From: Proteobacteria bacterium SPGG2
GTDB lineage: Bacteria > Pseudomonadota > Gammaproteobacteria > Acidiferrobacterales > SPGG2
Assembly (NCBI GenBank): GCA_001643475.1
Contig: LXTK01000023.1
Location: forward strand, 1 to 22,877
Length of the DNA stretch: 22,877 nt
Reading direction: 5' to 3'
Numbering within the stretch: position 1 is the first letter of the stretch; the number at the start of each line of letters is the position of its first letter. A program made the translations under genes and the position numbers. The notes under the pieces were generated by a model. That model ran no database searches and had not been told where the DNA came from. It was given only the letters and a program-made list of their open reading frames with translations. This document shows positions 22,414 to 22,877 of the stretch, piece by piece.

Positions 22414-22877
22414 ATGGTGTCAATGAACTGGCGACGCATACGCATCGCCTTCTTTCTTCTCCTAATCGGTTGGCCGTTGTTCATTCTGGGAGCGGCCCAG
22501 AAAGAATCGTCACCGGTGGTGGTGTTGCTCGGTATCGACGGTCCCATCGGTCCCGCCACCGCAGACTATGTTCATCGTGGACTGGAAAAGGCACACGACA
22601 TGAACGCCATGTTTGGCGTACCTAAGCCAGCCGAGCCAACAGCCAAAGACGAAACCGCCAAAGACGACGACACCAAGGACAGCAAAAAGGGCGACGATAA
22701 AGACACTAAGAAAAAGCAAGAAACCCCGGTAGTGAAGGGCGACGCAATGGAGAAAAAGATCATCAATGATGCCGCTGCCTATATCCGCGGCCTCGCACAA
22801 ATGCGTGGGCGTAATGTCGAATGGGCCGAGAAGGCGGTGCGCGAGGGTGTTAGCCTGCCGGCGGAAGAGGCGGTAAA
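22414..22877 (+). CDS. NfeD/ClpP-class membrane protease, partial and apparently missing its catalytic segment
   Basis: The gene runs off the right edge; 154 codons are visible. A hydrophobic N-terminal segment (about residues 9-28) is followed by VVVLLGIDGPIGPATADYV, the standard start of the ClpP-like domain of NfeD1b proteins. In homologues this leads to the LDTPGG strand and the catalytic serine in an AxSAG motif. Here HRGLEKAHD (to about residue 62) jumps straight to GVPKPAEPTAKD, a charged KD-rich linker (about 70-105), and then to the conserved NDAAAYIRGLAQMRGRN region that lies after the active site. The frame is unbroken, so about 65-75 residues seem deleted in frame. Start: ATG 22414 with GAGG 11 bases upstream; ATG 22423 is an alternative. 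NfeD proteins usually pair with an SPFH/stomatin gene downstream, outside this window. Confidence 0.8.
   Translation, partial: MVSMNWRRIRIAFFLLLIGWPLFILGAAQKESSPVVVLLGIDGPIGPATADYVHRGLEKAHDMNAMFGVPKPAEPTAKDETAKDDDTKDSKKGDDKDTKKKQETPVVKGDAMEKKIINDAAAYIRGLAQMRGRNVEWAEKAVREGVSLPAEEAV

Noticed and set aside
22636..22715. The A-rich, repetitive stretch near the right end as a repeat array or CRISPR
   Set aside because: It is coding low-complexity DNA for a Lys/Asp-rich linker in the NfeD frame, without regular repeat and spacer units.

Overview
The window reads as chromosomal DNA of a gammaproteobacterium. The evidence is synteny: polA facing engB with a cytochrome c4 gene beyond it; a rubredoxin gene divergent from a hemH-thiD-thiE-hemL operon; and rhlB divergent from trxA, followed by rho and rpmE. 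No tRNA, rRNA, insertion sequence, phage or CRISPR array was found. The genus cannot be fixed from sequence alone; the layout resembles free-living or symbiotic sulfur-oxidiser-type lineages (inference).

Layout. 1-1708: the 3' end of polA, engB and a dihaem cytochrome c4. 1709-2290: a small orphan gene with an almost consensus sigma-54 promoter and a strong terminator of its own. 2289-6324: the tightly packed haem/thiamine operon on the minus strand and rubredoxin on the plus strand. 6343-10892: an accessory, partly decayed block on the minus strand. It holds a broken FadL-type outer-membrane transporter gene, an intact 868-codon gene for a membrane-anchored protein built like a sigma-54 activator but without the parts needed to drive sigma-54, a heavily broken ketoacyl synthase III (FabH-like) gene and a short unrecognised remnant. 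11128-16896: a beta-oxidation operon on the plus strand, fadE, fadI-like, fadJ-like, in which a deletion appears to have fused the end of the thiolase to the start of the hydratase/dehydrogenase gene. 16913-20543: an M48 lipoprotein peptidase, rpmE, rho and trxA on the minus strand. 20862-22877: rhlB and the start of an NfeD/ClpP-class membrane protease gene that seems to have lost its catalytic segment in frame.

The most interesting features are the degenerate membrane-bound sigma-54-activator relative, the orphan sigma-54-controlled small gene, and the clustering of gene damage. FadL (uptake), KAS III (acyl condensation) and the fadI/fadJ junction (beta-oxidation) all lie around one regulator and all carry lesions, while housekeeping genes between and beside them are intact. 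This suggests recent decay of a fatty-acid-related module. Assembly error is the main competing explanation for the two clean deletions, fadI/fadJ and nfeD.
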